Below are positions 61,837-64,000 of a DNA stretch of 64,000 bases, piece by piece. The stretch is taken from NCBI RefSeq assembly GCF_000002865.3, contig NW_001865043.1:292760-356759 (forward strand), in the 5' to 3' direction. Both the position numbers and the translations under genes were made by a program. The notes under the pieces are model-generated. The model searched no databases. It was not told the DNA's origin and saw only the letters and a list, made by a program, of their open reading frames with translations. The stretch is from Monosiga brevicollis MX1 (taxonomy: Eukaryota; Opisthokonta; Choanoflagellata; Craspedida; Salpingoecidae). Within the stretch, counting starts at the first letter, position 1, and each line of letters starts with the position of its first letter.

Positions 61837-63954
61837 TTACACGGTCGACACAGCCTCATACAAGTAGGCGTTGAGGTCAAAGTCGATGGATTGAGCCAGC
61901 GCCCGCGCTGTGCTATAGTCAATGCCCACCTTGTATTTACCATCGTCCAAAAGGTTGCTGGCCCGCACCTAACAAGCGTTGTGTGTGTTGGCCCCCCAAA
62001 CAAGACCGTGGTCAGTGTGGAGGAAATAGTCGGCAAAATTATTACATGAGACAGACGCAATGCCACTTTGGATCGGGCACAAGAGCAGGCCAGGGCAGCA
62101 GCAAAGACAAGAAAGACAAAGAGGAAGGTGGATGGGCGCGTGTGCCAAGCTCGTCCGCACCTGATGTAGCATGCGAAGGGAGATGAGCGTTTGGATCTGT
62201 ACTAGAAGCTCCGAAGTCGAAGTGCCAATACCATCATGAATGCTACACATTGGAACCAAGCGTTAAGAAGCGGACGTGGGAGGAGCGGCGGAACTGTTTC
62301 AGCCACCCGCTCAACATTCTGCCAACCCTTCTCCCTCAAACGCGCGACCAAAACGCCCGCGCAGACAACATCGTGGTTGATGCTACCTGTGAAAGATGGC
62401 CAGTAAACGATCGAGAGTAAACTGCCGTGGCCCCTTGAGGGTTTGGCTCTCGTGCATATGCACTACCGTGCCGCGCTTTGCCTTTTTGCTCTGTCGTCGC
62501 TGGCGCTACAATGCCAAACCCATGTCAACCGCAGAATCACTGGGTCGTTAGACAAAGCGATCACAAGACCCGGTCGCGGCCGGTGCGTTGTCGGACACAC
62601 CTTGGCAAACAGGCGAAGATCGGCGCGGGGAGGATTGGATGAAGCTAGGTAGGCTGCCAAAAGAAGATACTTGGCGTGATACGGCAAGTCGAGGCGAAAG
62701 CCTGATGCCGCGCCAACACTCTCCGTGGCGTTGGCCTCGGGCGCTTGCAGCGCACCGGCCCATTCCACCGTCGAAACGTCGCGTAGATACAATCGGGTCA
62801 ACTGCTTCTGCAGCACCGGCTTGATGCGCTGGAAGAGAGCCGAAAAGTTGTGCGGCTGCAGCTCACCCGATTGGATTGGCTCAAGCCATTTGGGCAGCAG
62901 GAGGGTCACCAGATGACCCAGCTCCGTTACCACACGGCAAGGGCCATGAAAGACGTCCCATAAAAGCTCCACAAAGCGTTGAAACAGCTGTGCCTCCACG
63001 TTCGCTGGTCGATGCAGAGTAATGATGCGCACCGTGTTGCGCCGATTGTAGGCCGGGAAGGGCACGCGCAGCGGCTCCACCATGCCTGTACCGCACTCAA
63101 ACTTTTCCCACACAATATGACTGATGGAAACGACGCACACGTTACGTCTCGTCTACCATCCGTGCGCACAGATAGTCAGAGCACAAGTCCACCATCGGCT
63201 ATGAAGGTCCGGTATTATGCGGTCGGCCTGCGGTGTGTTCAACACCATACCTACCAGCTCTTGTAGCCGAAGCAGGAGGGCCAGTAGCGTGGGCTTTTGA
63301 TCTCGCAGCCGATCGCTATGATCTAGCACAATCAAAGTCTTTGCTGTGGGTGCCTGTGGAGGCAAAACCGGTTCCATTCCCGTCAGAAGACCGGGAGGGC
63401 GTCATGGCGTGCAAAAGGCGAGTATGAGGGAGTATTCGAACCGCTCGCTGGTCGATAATGTCGCGAAGGCTATCAACAAATGTGCTGGGGTGGTCGCATC
63501 GACCGTGGCCCGAGTAGCCGTTGGCTTCGCTGGGCTCCTCCCCCGCCAAAAGGTTGAGTGTATGCTCAAACACCAGGCGTTGCGAATAGCTCTCGATGCA
63601 ATTGATCATGGCGTGTCGACCCGGGTAGGCCTAGTACATAGCAAAGAGCACATGTCAAGATTGCATGAGCCATTTTTCCCCGTTCACCATTTCAAGGGCC
63701 ACATGGACCGCGACGCGCAAGTTGCGCGGCGCACTAGAGTTTCAATGAGCGCTCGCTCGCACACGCACCTCGAGAAGCGTCCGCATCACATGGCTCTTGC
63801 CAGTGGCAGTCGCGCCATAGATGTGCAGACAAGGCAGTGTGGGCGCCTCGGGTGCACCCAGCAAACTGAATAGCTGCTCAATCTGTTCTTCGCGACCCGG
63901 GCACTGTGCCACCACGGCTGCGGCAGCCGCCTGAACCTGAGGCGCCACCGGCAT
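61837..63954 (-). CDS. ORC5: Origin recognition complex subunit 5
   Basis: Seven exons: 63954-63769, about 63631-63449, 63356-63247, 63157-62602, 62507-62391, 62244-62163, 61968-61837. ORC5 is an AAA+ subunit of the complex that marks replication origins. Walker A: HIYGATATGKSHVMRTLL. Walker B: TLIVLDHSDRLRD. Then LLALLLRLQEL, SISHIVWEKFECGTG and the winged-helix region YHAKYLLLAAYLASSNPPRA with FTLDRLLAIFHR, and near the end KYKVGIDYSTARALAQSI before DFDLNAYLYEA. All are close to human ORC5. A basic stretch (RQRRQSKKAKRG) replaces the human lysine-rich linker. Directly upstream of the ATG at 63954 lies a poly-pyrimidine tract and TTTCAG, so a further 5' exon may lie outside the window; the ATG chosen could be internal. 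Confidence 0.9.
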
Positions 63955-63963
63955 GTCAAAGCT

Positions 63964-63994
63964 GAAAAAAAAAAAAGAGAGAGAGAGAGAGAGA
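63964..63994. repeat. Poly-A then (GA)n at the right edge
   Basis: On the minus strand this reads as (TC)n-T12-CAG, a polypyrimidine tract with an acceptor just before the ORC5 start. Confidence 0.85.
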
Positions 63995-64000
63995 ATTCAA

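Overview
The window looks like nuclear DNA of a choanoflagellate, most likely Monosiga brevicollis or a close relative. The genes are GC-rich and densely packed on both strands. They have many short introns with GT-AG ends, plus orthologs typical of the animal/fungal lineage (three-repeat Myb, BRAP, ORC5, MAPKK, SLC25A11). Mono- and dinucleotide microsatellites are frequent in introns and gene flanks. A 50-N scaffold gap lies at 49768-49817. I see no rRNA, tRNA, CRISPR array or intact mobile element. The species is an inference; the eukaryotic, intron-rich structure is seen directly.

1-2000: 5' end of a secreted-protein gene on the minus strand (runs off the left edge), then a divergent, microsatellite-rich promoter region. 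2001-30358: one giant plus-strand gene. Twelve exons, two of them 12.7 and 12.2 kb, join in frame at every junction to a predicted protein of about 8,996 residues. In order it has: signal peptide; vitellogenin/large-lipid-transfer-like N-terminus; several RxRR-type sites; degenerate M23/LECT2-like domain; two Cys-rich repeats; long helical regions; three AMOP-like repeats; a long array of Ig/FN3-like repeats ending in D-x-TPP-type motifs; propeller-like stretch; seven hydrophobic segments; and a cytoplasmic tail with an SH2 domain and several tyrosine motifs. A receptor joining a 7TM-like module to an SH2 domain is the most unusual thing here.

30699-32502 (-): mitochondrial oxoglutarate/malate carrier. 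34229-37563 (+): three-repeat Myb transcription factor. 38799-40369 (-): GATA-type zinc-finger protein. 40370-43172: 2.8 kb with no gene I can support. 43173-45104 (-): BRAP-like RING/UBP-finger E3 ligase. 45331-46850 (+): NlpC/P60-fold protein with its catalytic residues. 47107-49619 (-): TTC39/IML2 family. 50251-52263 (+): MAP kinase kinase with an N-terminal docking-like motif. 52440-53333 (-): fucose mutarotase. 53615-54988 (-): L-xylulose reductase-like SDR with a mitochondrial presequence, head to head with 55485-56241 (+), an NDUFAF4-like complex I assembly factor. 56938-60599 (-): secreted cysteine-rich mosaic protein. 61837-63954 (-): ORC5.

The neighbours form no single pathway, as expected for a eukaryotic chromosome. 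The giant receptor, MAPKK and BRAP all belong to signalling systems. The SDR/NDUFAF4-like pair may share a promoter for mitochondrial proteins. Exon boundaries were chosen by eye from splice consensus and reading-frame continuity; most are good to within a base or two.
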